Assembly (NCBI RefSeq): GCF_950295315.1
Contig: NC_080181.1
Span: forward strand, 36,733,375-36,797,374
Length of the DNA stretch: 64,000 bases
Direction: 5' to 3'
Origin: Erinaceus europaeus
Lineage: Eukaryota; Chordata; Mammalia; Eulipotyphla; Erinaceidae
The notes beneath the pieces were generated by a model, which was given only the letters and a program-made list of their open reading frames with translations, had not been told where the DNA came from and ran no database searches. Below, one piece after another: positions 11,727-25,150 of this stretch (position 1 is its first letter; each line of letters begins with the position of its first letter). Made by a program: the position numbers and the translations under genes.

Positions 11727-13869
11727 CAAAAAAAAAACCTAGGAGCAATCAAGAAAAACCACTTGCACCAGTGTGCGAATCTTCAAAAAAAAAAATCGGC
11801 ACAATCAAGACAAACCACTTACACCTGTGTGCGAATCTAAAAAAAAAAAAAACAATCTTAGGTGCCATCAAGACAAACCAATTGTACCTGTGTGCGAATC
11901 TAGAAACAACAAACACCTGGGCGCAATCAAGACAAACCCCTTCCACTTGTGTGTGAATCTTCAAAAAAAAATTCTAGGGGCAATCAAGACAAACCACTTA
12001 CACCTGTGTGTGAATCTACAAAAAAAAAACATAGGCACAAGCAAGACAAACCACTTGCACCAGTGTGAGAATCTAAAAAAAAAATCCTACGGGCAATCAA
12101 GACAAACCACTTGCACCTGTGTGTGAATCTACAAAAAAAAAACCTAGGCGCAATCAAGACAAACCACTTGCACCTGTGTGCGAATCAAGAAACAACACAC
12201 ACCTGGGCGCAATCAAGACAAACCACTTTCACCTGTGTGCGAATATTAAAAAAAAAAATCCTAGGCGCAATCAAGACAAACCAATTGCACCTGTGTGCGA
12301 ATCTTCAAAAAAAAAAAACCTAGGCACAATCAAGACAAACCACGTGAACCTGTGTGCGAATCTTCAAAAAAATAACATAGGCACAATCAAGACAAACCAC
12401 TTGAACCTGTGTGCGAATCTACAACAAAAAAAACCAAGGCGCAATCGAGAGAAACCAATTTCACCTGTGTGCGAATCTACAAGCAACACAAACCAGGGCG
12501 CAATCAAGACAAACCAATTGCACCTGTGTGTGAATCTACAAAAAAAAAACCTAGGCGCAATCAAGACAAACCACTTGCACCTGTGTGCGAATCTCCAAAA
12601 AAAAAAAACTAGACGCAATCAAGACAAACCACTTGCACCTGTGTGCGATCTTCAAAAAAACAAAACTAGGCGCAATCAAGAAAAACCACTTACACCTGTG
12701 TGCGAATCTAAAAAAAAAAACAATCTTAGGCGCCATCAAGACAAACCAATTGTACCTGTGTGCGAATCTAGAAACAACAAACACCTGGGCGCAATCAAGA
12801 CAAACCCCTTGCACTTGTGTGCAAATCTTCAAAAAAAAAATTCTAGGGGCAATCAAGACAGACCCCTTACAACTGTGTGTGAATCTACAGAAAAATAAAC
12901 ATAGGCACAAGCAAGACAAACCACTTGCACCTGTGTGAGAATCTAAAAAAAAATCCTAGGAGCAATCAAGACAAACCACTTGCACCTGTGCGAATCTACA
13001 AAAAAAATCTTAGGCGCAATCAAGACAAACCACTTGCACCTGTGTGCGAATCTAAAAAAAAAACAAATCTAGGCGCCATTAAGACAAACCACTTGCACCT
13101 GTGTGCGAATCTACAAAAAAAAAACCTAGGCGCAATCAAGACAAACCACTTGCACCTGTGTGCGAATCTAAAAAATAAAATCCTAGGCGCAATCAAGACA
13201 AACCACTTGCACCTGTGTGCGAATCTACAAAAAATAAAATCCTCGGCACAATCAATTCAAACCACTTGCACCTGTGTGCGAAACTATAAACAACACACAC
13301 CCTGGGTCAATCATGAGAAACCACTTGCACCTGTGTGGGAATCTGAAAACAACACACACCTGGGCACATTCAAGTGAAACCACTTGCAACTGTGTGCAAA
13401 TCTAAAAACAACACACACCTGGGCGGAATCAAGATCAACCAATTGCACCTGTGTGTGAATCTACAGAAAACAAAAACCTATGCGCAATCAAGACAAACCA
13501 CGTGCACCTGTGACGAATATTCAAAAAAACAAGGCGCAATCGAGAGAAACCAATTTCACCTGTGTGCGAATCTACAAGCAACACAAACCAGGGCGCAATC
13601 AAGACAAACCAATTGCACCTGTGTGTGAATCTACAAAAAAAAAAAACCAAGGCGCAATCAAGACAAACCACTTGCACCTGTGTGCGAATCTCCAAAATAA
13701 AAAAAAAAACTAGGCGCAATCAAGACAAACCACTTGCACCTGTGTGCGAATCTACAACAAAAAAAAACAAGGCGTAATCAAGAGAAACCAATTGCACCTG
13801 TGTGCTAATCTACAAACAACACAAACCAGGGCGCACAAGACAAACCAATTTCACCTGTGTGTGAATCTA
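11727..13869 (+). repeat. Higher-order block S4 (short, 2,143 bp)
   Basis: It has the same head-plus-tail structure as S2 and S6. At the junction (~12,441) it carries CGAGAG like S6, whereas S2 has CTAGAG, so the switch from head to tail lies slightly upstream of the S2 switch. It contains one cassette, at 13,229-13,477. No gene is present. Confidence 0.8.
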
Positions 13870-16800
13870 CAAAAAAAAAACCTAGGAGCAATCAAGAAAA
13901 ACCACCTGCACCAGTGTGCGAATCTTCAAAAAAAAAAATCGGCACAATCAAGACAAACCATTTACACCTGTGTGCGAATCTAAAAAAAAAAAAAACAATC
14001 TTAGGTGCCATCAAAACAAACCAATTGTACCTGTGTGCGAATCTAGAAACAACAAACACCTGGGCGCAATCAAGACAAACCCCTTCCACTTGTGTGTGAA
14101 TCTTCAAAAAAAAAATTCTAGGGGCAATCAAGACAAACCACTTACACCTGTGTGTGAATCTACAAAAAAAAAACATAGGCACAAGCAAGACAAACCACTT
14201 GCACCAGTGTGAGAATCTAAAAAAAAAATCCTACGGGCAATCAAGACAAACCACTTGCACCTGTGTGTGAATCTACAAAAAAAAAACCTAGGCGCAATCA
14301 AGACAAACCACTTGCACCTGTGTGCGAATCAAGAAACAACACACACCTGGGCGCAATCAAGACAAACCACTTTCACCTGTGTGCGAATATTAAAAAAAAA
14401 AATCCTAGGCGCAATCAAGACAAACCAATTGCACCTGTTTGCGAATCTTCAAAAAAAAAACCTAGGCACAATCAAGACAAACTACTTGCACCTGTGTGTG
14501 AATCTACAAAAAAAACCTAGGCGCAATCAAGACAAACCACTTGCACCTGTGTGCGAGTCTTCAAAAAAAAAAAAAAAACCTGAGCGTAATCAAGACAAAC
14601 CACTAGCACCTGTGTGTGAATCTACAAAAAAAAACCAAGGCGCAATCAAGACAAACCAATTGCACCTGTGTGGGAATCTTCAAAAAAAAAAACATAGGCA
14701 CAATCAAGACAAACCACTTGTACCTGTGTGCGAATCTACAACAAAAAAAACCAAGGCGCAATCAAGAGAAACCAAGTGCACCTGTGTGCGAATCTAAAAA
14801 CAACACACATTTGGGCGCAATCAAGACAAACCACTTGCACCTGTGTGCGAATCTTCAAAAAAAAACATAGGCACAATCAAGACAAACCACTTGCACCTGT
14901 GTGCGAATCTACAACAAAAATACCAAGGCGTAATCAAGAGAAACCAGTTGCAATGTGTGCTAATCTACAAACAACACAAACCAGGGCACAATCAAGACAA
15001 ACCAATTGCACCTGTGTGTGAATCTACAAAAAAAAAACCTATGCGCAATCAAGACAAACCACTTGCACCTGTGTGCGAATCTCCAAAAAAAAAAAAACTA
15101 GACGCAATCAAGACAAACCACTTGCACCTGTGTGCGATCTTCAAAAAAAAAAAAAAACTAGGCGCAATCAAGAAAAACCACTAACACCTGTGAGCGAATC
15201 TAAAAAAAAAAAAACAATCTTAGGCGCCATCAAGACAAACCAATTTTATCTGTGCGCAGATCTAGAAACAACAAACACCTGGGCGCAATCAAGACAAACC
15301 CCTTGCACTTGTGTGCGAATCTTCAAAAAAAAAATTCTAGGGGCAATCAAGACAGACCCCTTACACCTGTGTGTGAATCTACAAAAAAAAAACATAGGCA
15401 CATTCAAGACAAACCACTTGCACCTGTGTGAGAATCTAAAAAAAAAATCCTAGGAGCAATCAAGACAAACCACTTGCACCTGTGTGCGAATCTACAAAAA
15501 AAATCTTAGGCGCAATCAAGACAAACCACTTGCACCTGTGTGCGAATCTACAAAAAAAAAACCTAGGCGCAATCAAGACAAACCACTTGCACCTGTGTGC
15601 GAATCTAAAAAATAAAATCCTAGGCGCAATCAAGACAAACCACTTGCACCTGTGTGCGAATCTACAAAAAATAAAATCCTCGGCGCAATCAATTCAAACC
15701 ACTTGCACCTGTGTGCGAAATTATAAACAACACACACCTTGGGTCAATCATGAGAAACCACTTGCACCTGTGTGGGAATCTGAAAACAACACACACCTGG
15801 GCACATTCAAGTAAAACCACTTGCAACTGTGTGCAAATCTAAAAACAACACACACCTGGGCGGAATCAAGATGAACCAATTGCACCTGTGTGTGAATCTA
15901 CAGAAAACAAAAACCTATGCGCAGTCAAGACAAACCACGTGCACCTGTGACGGATATTCAAAAAAACAAGGCGCAATCGAGAGAAACCAATTTCACCTGT
16001 GTGCGAATCTACAAGCAACACAAACCAGGGCGCAATCAAGACAAACCAATTGCACCTGTGTGTGAATCTACAAAAAAAAAACCTAGGCGCAATCAAGACA
16101 AACCACTTGCACCTGTGTGCGAATCTCCAAAAAAAAAAAAACTAGACGCAATCAAGACAAACCACTTGCACCTGTGTGCGATCTTCAAAAAAACAAAACT
16201 AGGCGCAATCAAGAAAAACCACTTACACCTGTGTGCGAATCTAAAAAAAAAAACAATCTTAGGCGCCATCAAGACAAACCAATTGTACCTGTGTGCGAAT
16301 CTAGAAACAACAAACACCTGGGGGCAATCAAGACAAACCCCTTGCACTTGTGTGCAAATCTTCAAAAAAAAAATTCTAGGGGCAATCAAGACAGACCCCT
16401 TACAACTGTGTGTGAATCTACAGAAAAATAAACATAGGCACAAGCAAGACAAACCACTTGCACCTGTGTGAGAATCTAAAAAAAAATCCTAGGAGCAATC
16501 AAGACAAACCACTTGCACCTGTACGAATCTACAAAAAAAATCTTAGGCGCAATCAAGACAAACCACTTGCACCTGTGTGCGAATCTACAAAAAAAAAAAA
16601 ACCTAGGCGCAATCAAGACAAACCACTTGCACCTGTGTGCGAATCTACAAAAAAAAAACCTAGGCGCAATCAAGACAAACCACTTGCACCTGTGTGCGAA
16701 TCTAAAAAATAAAATCCTAGGCGCAATCAAGACAAACCACTTGCACCTGTGTGCGAATCTACAAAAAAAAAACCTAGGCGCAATCAAGACAAACCACTTG

Positions 16801-18612
16801 CACCTGTGTGCGAATCTAAAAAATAAAATCCTAGGCGCAATCAAGACAAACCACTTGCACCTGTGTGCGAATCTACAAAAAATAAAATCCTCGGCGCAAT
16901 CAATTCAAACCACTTGCACCTGTGTGCGAAATTATAAACAACACACACCTTGGGTCAATCATGAGAAACCACTTGCACCTGTGTGGGAATCTGAAAACAA
17001 CACACACCTGGGCACATTCAAGTGAAACCACTTGCAACTGTGTGCAAATCTAAAAACAACACACACCTGGGCGGAATCAAGATGAACCAATTGCACCTGT
17101 GTGTGAATCTACAGAAAACAAAAACCTATGCGCAGTCAAGACAAACCACGTGCACCTGTGACGGATATTCAAAAAAACAAGGCGCAATCGAGAGAAACCA
17201 ATTTCACCTGTGTGCGAATCTACAAGCAACACAAACCAGGGCGCAATCAAGACAAACCAATTGCACCTGTGTGTGAATCTACAAAAAAAAAACCTAGGCG
17301 CAATCAAGACAAACCACTTGCACCTGTGTGCGAATCTCCAAAAAAAAAAAAAACTAGACGCAATCAAGACAAACCACTTGCACCTGTGTGCGATCTTCAA
17401 AAAAACAAAACTAGGCGCAATCAAGAAAAACCACTTACACCTGTGTGCGAATCTAAAAAAAAAAACAATCTTAGGCGCCATCAAGACAAACCAATTGTAC
17501 CTGTGTGCGAATCTAGAAACAACAAACACCTGGGCGCAATCAAGACAAACCCCTTGCACTTGTGTGCAAATCTTCAAAAAAAAAATTCTAGGGGCAATCA
17601 AGACAGACCCCTTACAACTGTGTGTGAATCTACAGAAAAATAAACATAGGCACAAGCAAGACAAACCACTTGCACCTGTGTGAGAATCTAAAAAAAAATC
17701 CTAGGAGCAATCAAGACAAACCACTTGCACCTGTGCGAATCTACAAAAAAAATCTTAGGCGCAATCAAGACAAACCACTTGCACCTGTGTGCGAATCTAC
17801 AAAAAAAAAAAACCTAGGCGCAATCAAGACAAACCACTTGCACCTGTGTGCGAATCTACAAAAAAAAAAACCTAGGCGCAATCAAGACAAACCACTTGCA
17901 CCTGTGTGCGAATCTAAAAAATAAAATCCTAGGCGCAATCAAGACAAACCACTTGCACCTGTGTGCGAATCTACAAAAACTAAAATCCTCGGCACAATCA
18001 ATTCAAACCACTTGCACCTGTGTGCGAAACTATAAACAACACACACCCTGGGTCAATCATGAGAAACCACTTGCACCTGTGTGGGAATCTGAAAACAACA
18101 CACACCTGGGCACATTCAAGTGAAACCACTTGCAACTGTGTGCAAATCTAAAAACAACACACACCTGGGCGGAATCAAGATCAACCAATTGCACCTGTGT
18201 GTGAATCTACAGAAAACAAAAACCTATGCGCAATCAAGACAAACCACGTGCACCTGTGACGAATATTCAAAAAAACAAGGCGCAATCGAGAGAAACCAAT
18301 TTCACCTGTGTGCGAATCTACAAGCAACACAAACCAGGGCGCAATCAAGACAAACCAATTGCACCTGTGTGTGAATCTACAAAAAAAAAAACCAAGGCGC
18401 AATCAAGACAAACCACTTGCACCTGTGTGCGAATCTCCAAAATAAAAAAAAAACTAGGCGCAATCAAGACAAACCACTTGCACCTGTGTGCGAATCTACA
18501 ACAAAAAAAACAAGGCGTAATCAAGAGAAACCAATTGCACCTGTGTGCTAATCTACAAACAACACAAACCAGGGCGCACAAGACAAACCAATTTCACCTG
18601 TGTGTGAATCTA
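13870..18612 (+). repeat. Higher-order block L5 (long, 4,743 bp, divergent interior)
   Basis: It starts with the shared head for ~580 bp. It then enters a section (~14,450-15,480) whose monomer order is not found in the other long blocks; its variants include CAGTTGCAATGTGTGC at ~14,945. From ~15,480 it contains two similar tail segments in tandem (cassettes at 15,665 and 16,877) and then the common tail (cassette at 17,974). The portion from ~16,664 matches L1 from ~3,240. No gene is present. Confidence 0.75.
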
Positions 18613-20757
18613 CAAAAAAAAAACCTAGGAGCAATCAAGAAAAACCACTTGCACCAGTGTGCGAATCTTCAAAAAAAAAAATCGGCACAATCAAGACAAA
18701 CCACTTACACCTGTGTGCGAATCTAAAAAAAAAAAAAAACAATCTTAGGTGCCATCAAGACAAACCAATTGTACCTGTGTGCGAATCTAGAAACAACAAA
18801 CACCTGGGCGCAATCAAGACAAACCCCTTCCACTTGTGTGTGAATCTTCAAAAAAAAAATTCTAGGGGCAATCAAGACAAACCACTTACACCTGTGTGTA
18901 AATCTACAAAAAAAAAACATAGGCACAAGCAAGACAAACCACTTGCACCAGTGTGAGAATCTAAAAAAAAAATCCTACGGGCAATCAAGACAAACCACTT
19001 GCACCTGTGTGTGAATCTACAAAAAAAAAACCTAGGCGCAATCAAGACAAACCACTTGCACCTGTGTGCGAATCAAGAAACAACACACACCTGGGCGCAA
19101 TCAAGACAAACCACTTTCACCTGTGTGCGAATATTAAAAAAAAAAATCCTAGGCGCAATCAAGACAAACCAATTGCACCTGTGTGCGAATCTTCAAAAAA
19201 AAAAAACCTAGGCACAATCAAGACAAACCACGTGAACCTGTGTGCGAATCTTCAAAAAAATAACATAGGCACAATCAAGACAAACCACTTGAACCTGTGT
19301 GCGAATCTACAACAAAAAAAACCAAGGCGCAATCGAGAGAAACCAATTTCACCTGTGTGCGAATCTACAAGCAACACAAACCAGGGCGCAATCAAGACAA
19401 ACCAATTGCACCTGTGTGTGAATCTACAAAAAAAAAACCTAGGCGCAATCAAGACAAACCACTTGCACCTGTGTGCGAATCTCCAAAAAAAAAAAAACTA
19501 GACGCAATCAAGACAAACCACTTGCACCTGTGTGCGATCTTCAAAAAAACAAAACTAGGCGCAATCAAGAAAAACCACTTACACCTGTGTGCGAATCTAA
19601 AAAAAAAAACAATCTTAGGCGCCATCAAGACAAACCAATTGTACCTGTGTGCGAATCTAGAAACAACAAACACCTGGGCGCAATCAAGACAAACCCCTTG
19701 CACTTGTGTGCAAATCTTCAAAAAAAAAATTCTAGGGGCAATCAAGACAGACCCCTTACAACTGTGTGTGAATCTACAGAAAAATAAACATAGGCACAAG
19801 CAAGACAAACCACTTGCACCTGTGTGAGAATCTAAAAAAAAATCCTAGGAGCAATCAAGACAAACCACTTGCACCTGTGCGAATCTACAAAAAAAATCTT
19901 AGGCGCAATCAAGACAAACCACTTGCACCTGTGTGCGAATCTAAAAAAAAAACAAATCTAGGCGCCATTAAGACAAACCACTTGCACCTGTGTGCGAATC
20001 TACAAAAAAAAAACCTAGGCGCAATCAAGACAAACCACTTGCACCTGTGTGCGAATCTAAAAAATAAAATCCTAGGCGCAATCAAGACAAACCACTTGCA
20101 CCTGTGTGCGAATCTACAAAAAATAAAATCCTCGGCACAATCAATTCAAACCACTTGCACCTGTGTGCGAAACTATAAACAACACACACCCTGGGTCAAT
20201 CATGAGAAACCACTTGCACCTGTGTGGGAATCTGAAAACAACACACACCTGGGCACATTCAAGTGAAACCACTTGCAACTGTGTGCAAATCTAAAAACAA
20301 CACACACCTGGGCGGAATCAAGATCAACCAATTGCACCTGTGTGTGAATCTACAGAAAACAAAAACCTATGCGCAATCAAGACAAACCACGTGCACCTGT
20401 GACGAATATTCAAAAAAACAAGGCGCAATCGAGAGAAACCAATTTCACCTGTGTGCGAATCTACAAGCAACACAAACCAGGGCGCAATCAAGACAAACCA
20501 ATTGCACCTGTGTGTGAATCTACAAAAAAAAAAACCAAGGCGCAATCAAGACAAACCACTTGCACCTGTGTGCGAATCTCCAAAATAAAAAAAAAAACTA
20601 GGCGCAATCAAGACAAACCACTTGCACCTGTGTGCGAATCTACAACAAAAAAAAACAAGGCGTAATCAAGAGAAACCAATTGCACCTGTGTGCTAATCTA
20701 CAAACAACACAAACCAGGGCGCACAAGACAAACCAATTTCACCTGTGTGTGAATCTA
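18613..20757 (+). repeat. Higher-order block S6 (short, 2,145 bp)
   Basis: It is near-identical to S2 and S4, and lies ~13,426 bp downstream of S2. Differences seen from S2 include CGAGAG instead of CTAGAG at the junction, and CTACAAAA at ~19,425 where S2 has CTAGAAAA at ~6,000. It contains one cassette, at 20,118-20,366. No gene is present. Confidence 0.8.
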
Positions 20758-23700
20758 CAAAAAAAAAACCTAGGAGCAATCAAGAAAAACCACCTGCACC
20801 AGTGTGCGAATCTTCAAAAAAAAAAATCGGCACAATCAAGACAAACCACTTACACCTGTGTGCGAATCTAAAAAAAAAAAAAACAATCTTAGGTGCCATC
20901 AAGACAAACCAATTGTACCTGTGTGCGAATCTAGAAACAACAAACACCTGGGCGCAATCAAGACAAACCCCTTCCACTTGTGTGTGAATCTTCAAAAAAA
21001 AAATTCTAGGGGCAATCAAGACAAACCACTTACACCTGTGTGTGAATCTACAAAAAAAAAACATAGGCACAAGCAAGACAAACCACTTGCACCAGTGTGA
21101 GAATCTAAAAAAAAAATCCTACGGGCAATCAAGACAAACCACTTGCACCTGTGTGTGAATCTACAAAAAAAAAACCTAGGCGCAATCAAGACAAACCACT
21201 TGCACCTGTGTGCGAATCAAGAAACAACACACACCTGGGCGCAATCAAGACAAACCACTTTCACCTGTGTGCGAATATTAAAAAAAAAAATCCTAGGCGC
21301 AATCAAGACAAACCAATTGCACCTGTGTGCGAATCTTCAAAAAAAAAAAACCTAGGCACAATCAAGACAAACCACGTGAACCTGTGTGCGAATCTTCAAA
21401 AAAATAACATAGGCACAATCAAGACAAACCACTTGAACCTGTGTGCGAATCTACAACAAAAAAAACCAAGGCGCAATCTAGAGAAATCAATTTCACCTGT
21501 GTGCGAATCTACAAACAACACACGCCTGGGCGCAATCAAGACAAAACACTTGCACCTGTGTGCGAATCTAAAAAAAAAAAAAAAAAAAAACCTAGGCAAA
21601 ATCAAGACAAACCACTTGCACCTCTGTGCGAATCTTCAAAAAAAAAAAACCTTAGCGTAATCAAGACAAACCACTTGCACCTGTGTGTGAATCTACAAAA
21701 AAAAACCAAGGCGCAATCAAGACAAACCACTTGCACCTGTGTGCGAATCTCCAAAAAAAAAAAAAAAACTAGGCGCAATCAAGACAAACCACTTGCACCT
21801 GTGTGCGAATCTCCAAAAAAAAAAAAAAAACTAGGCGCAATCAAGACAAACCACTTGCACCTGTGTGTGAATCTACAAAAAATAAAATCCTAGGCGCAAT
21901 CAATTCAAACCACTTGCACCTGTGTGAGAAACTATAACAACACACACCTAGAGGCAATCATGACAAACGACTTGCACCTGTGTGGGAATCTGAAAACAAC
22001 ACACACCTGGGCACATTCAAGTGAAACCACTTGCAACTGTGTGCAAATCTAAAAACAACACAAACCTGGGCCGAATCAAGATCAACCAATTGCACCTGTG
22101 TGTGAATGTACAAAAAACAAAAACCTAGGCGTAATCAAGACAAACCATTTGCACCTGTGTGTGGATCTACAAAAAAAACCTCGGCGCAATCATGACAAAC
22201 CACTTGCACCTGTGTGCGAATCTTCAAAAAAAAATAACCTAGGCACAATCAAGACAAACCACTTGCACCTGTGTGTGAATCTACAAAAAAAAAAAACCAA
22301 GGCGCAATCAAGACAAACCAATTGCACCTGTGTGTGAATCTACAAAAAAAATACCTAGGCGCAATGAAGACAAACCACAGGAACCTGTGTGCGAATCTCC
22401 AAAAAAAAAAAAAAAAACTAGGCGAAATCAAGACAAACCACTTACACCTGTGTGCGAATCTAAGAAAAAAAAACAATCTTAGGCGCCATCAAGACAAACC
22501 AATTGTACCTGTGTGCGAATCTAGAAACAACAAACACCTGGGCGCAATCAAGACAAACCCCTTGCACTTGTGTGCGAATCTTCAAAAAAAAAAATTCTAG
22601 GGGCAATCAAGACAAACCACTTACACCTGTGTGTGAATCTACAAAAAAAACATAGGCACAAGCAAGACAAACCACTTGCACCTGTTTGCGAATCTACAAA
22701 AAAAAAAAAAAAATCTTAGGCGCACTCAAGACAAACCACTTGCACCTGTGTGGGACTCTACAAAAAAAAAACCTAGCTGCAATCAAGACAAACCACTTGC
22801 ACCTGTGTGCGAATCTAAAAAAAAAATCCTAGGCGCAATCAAGACAAACCACTTGCACCTGTGTGTGAATCTACAAAAAATAAAATGCTAGGCACAATCA
22901 ATTCAAATCACTTGCACCTGTGTGCGAAACTATAAACAACACACACTTGGGGTCAATCATGACAAACCACTTGCACCTGTGTGGGAATCTATAAACAACA
23001 CACAACTGGGCACATTCAAGTGAAACCACTTGCAACTGTGTGCAAATCTAAAAACAACACACACCTGGGCGGAATCAAGATCAACCAATTGCACCTGTGA
23101 GTGAATCTACAAAAAACAAAAACCTATGCGCAATCAAGACAAACCACGTGCACCTGTGAGCGAATATTCAAAAAAAAAATAGGCGCAATCAAGAGAAACC
23201 ACTTGCACCTGTGTGCGAATCTAAAAAAAAAAAACAATCCTAGGCGCCATCAAGACAAACCACTTGCACCTGTGTGCGAATCTTCAAAAAAAAAATTATG
23301 CGTAATAAAGACAAGCCACTGCAACCTGTGTGTGAATCTACAAAAAAAAAACCTAGACGCAATCAAGACAAACCACTTGCACCTGTGTGCGAATCTCCAA
23401 AAAAAAAAACAACTAAGCGCAATCAAGACAAACCACTTGCACCTGTGTCTGAATCTTCAAAATAAAAACATAGACACAATCAAGAAAAACCACTTTCACC
23501 TGTGTGCGAATCTACAACAAAACAAACCAAGGCGTAATCAAGAGAAACCAATTTCACCTGTGTGCGAATCTACAAACAACACACACCTGGGCGCAATCAA
23601 GACAAAACACTTGCACCTGTGTGCGAATCTAAAAAAAAAAAAAAGAAAAACCTAGGCGTAATCAAGACAAACCACTTGCCCGGTGTGCGAATCTAAAAAA

Positions 23701-25150
23701 AAAAAATGCTAGGCACAATAAAGACAAACCATTTGCACCTGTGTGTGAATCTACAAAAAAAACCTAGGCGCAATCATGAGAAACCACTTGCACCTGTGTG
23801 CGAATCTTCAAAAAAGAAAACCTAGGCACAATCAAGACAAACCACTTGCACCTGTGTGTGAATCTACAAAAAAAAAAACCAAGGCGAATCAAGACAAACC
23901 AATTGCAGCTGTGTGAATCTACAAAAAAAATACCTAGGCGCAATCAAGACAAACCACTTGCACCTGTGGGTGAAACTACAAAAAATAAAATGCTAGGCGC
24001 AATCAATTCAAACCACTTGCACCTGTGTGCGAAACTATAAACAACACACACTTGGGGTCACTCACGATAAACCACTTGCACCCGTGTGGGAATCTATAAA
24101 CAACACACAACTGGGCACATTCAAGTGAAACCACTTGCAACTGCGTGCAAAAAAACTGCGTCTAAAAACAACACACACCTGGGCGGAATCAAGATCAACC
24201 AATTGCACCTGTGTGTGAATCTACAAAAAACAAACACCTATGCGTAATCAAGACTAACCACGTGCACCTGTGAGCGAATATTTAAAAAAAAATAGGCGAA
24301 ATCAAGAGAAACCACTTGCACCTGTGTGCGAATCTAAAAAAAAAACAAATCTAGGCGCCATTAAGACAAACCACTTGCACCTGTGTGCGAATCTACAAAA
24401 AAAAAACCTAGGCGCAATCAAGACAAACCACTTGCACCTGTGTGCGAATCTAAAAAATAAAATCCTAGGCGCAATCAAGACAAACCACTTGCACCTGTGT
24501 GCGAATCTACAAAAAATAAAATCCTCGGCACAATCAATTCAAACCACTTGCACCTGTGTGCGAAACTATAAACAACACACACCCTGGGTCAATCATGAGA
24601 AACCACTTGCACCTGTGTGGGAATCTGAAAACAACAGACACCTGGGCACATTCAAGTGAAACCACTTGCAACTGTGTGCAAATCTAAAAACAACACACAC
24701 CTGGGCGGAATCAAGATCAACCAATTGCACCTGTGTGTGAATCTACAGAAAACAAAAACCTATGCGCAATCAAGACAAACCACGTGCACCTGTGACGAAT
24801 ATTCAAAAAAACAAGGCGCAATCGAGAGAAACCAATTTCACCTGTGTGCGAATCTACAAGCAACACAAACCAGGGCGCAATCAAGACAAACCAATTGCAC
24901 CTGTGTGTGAATCTACAAAAAAAAAAACCAAGGCGCAATCAAGACAAACCACTTGCACCTGTGTGCGAATCTCCAAAATAAAAAAAAAAAACTAGGCGCA
25001 ATCAAGACAAACCACTTGCACCTGTGTGCGAATCTACAACAAAAAAAACAAGGCGTAATCAAGAGAAACCAATTGCACCTGTGTGCTAATCTACAAACAA
25101 CACAAACCAGGGCGCACAAGACAAACCAATTTCACCTGTGTGTGAATCTA
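20758..25150 (+). repeat. Higher-order block L7 (long, 4,393 bp)
   Basis: It is a copy of L3 at an offset of 13,424 bp and includes the rare CTGCGT-duplication monomer at ~24,140-24,168. Cassettes lie at 21,877, 22,874, 23,980 and 24,511. Only scattered single-base and A-tract-length differences from L3 were seen, for example AACAAACC at ~23,521 against AAAAAACC. No gene is present. Confidence 0.8.

Noticed and set aside
12119..12898. A 259-codon open frame and many other frames of 60-240 codons on both strands
   Set aside because: All are translations of the same monomer in different frames. A-tract length changes shift the frame between neighbouring monomers, both strands are open, and no promoter, ribosome-binding or splice context or conserved domain is visible. 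The peptide repeats (for example NQDKPLAPVCES or GAIKTNHLHLCANL) are by-products.
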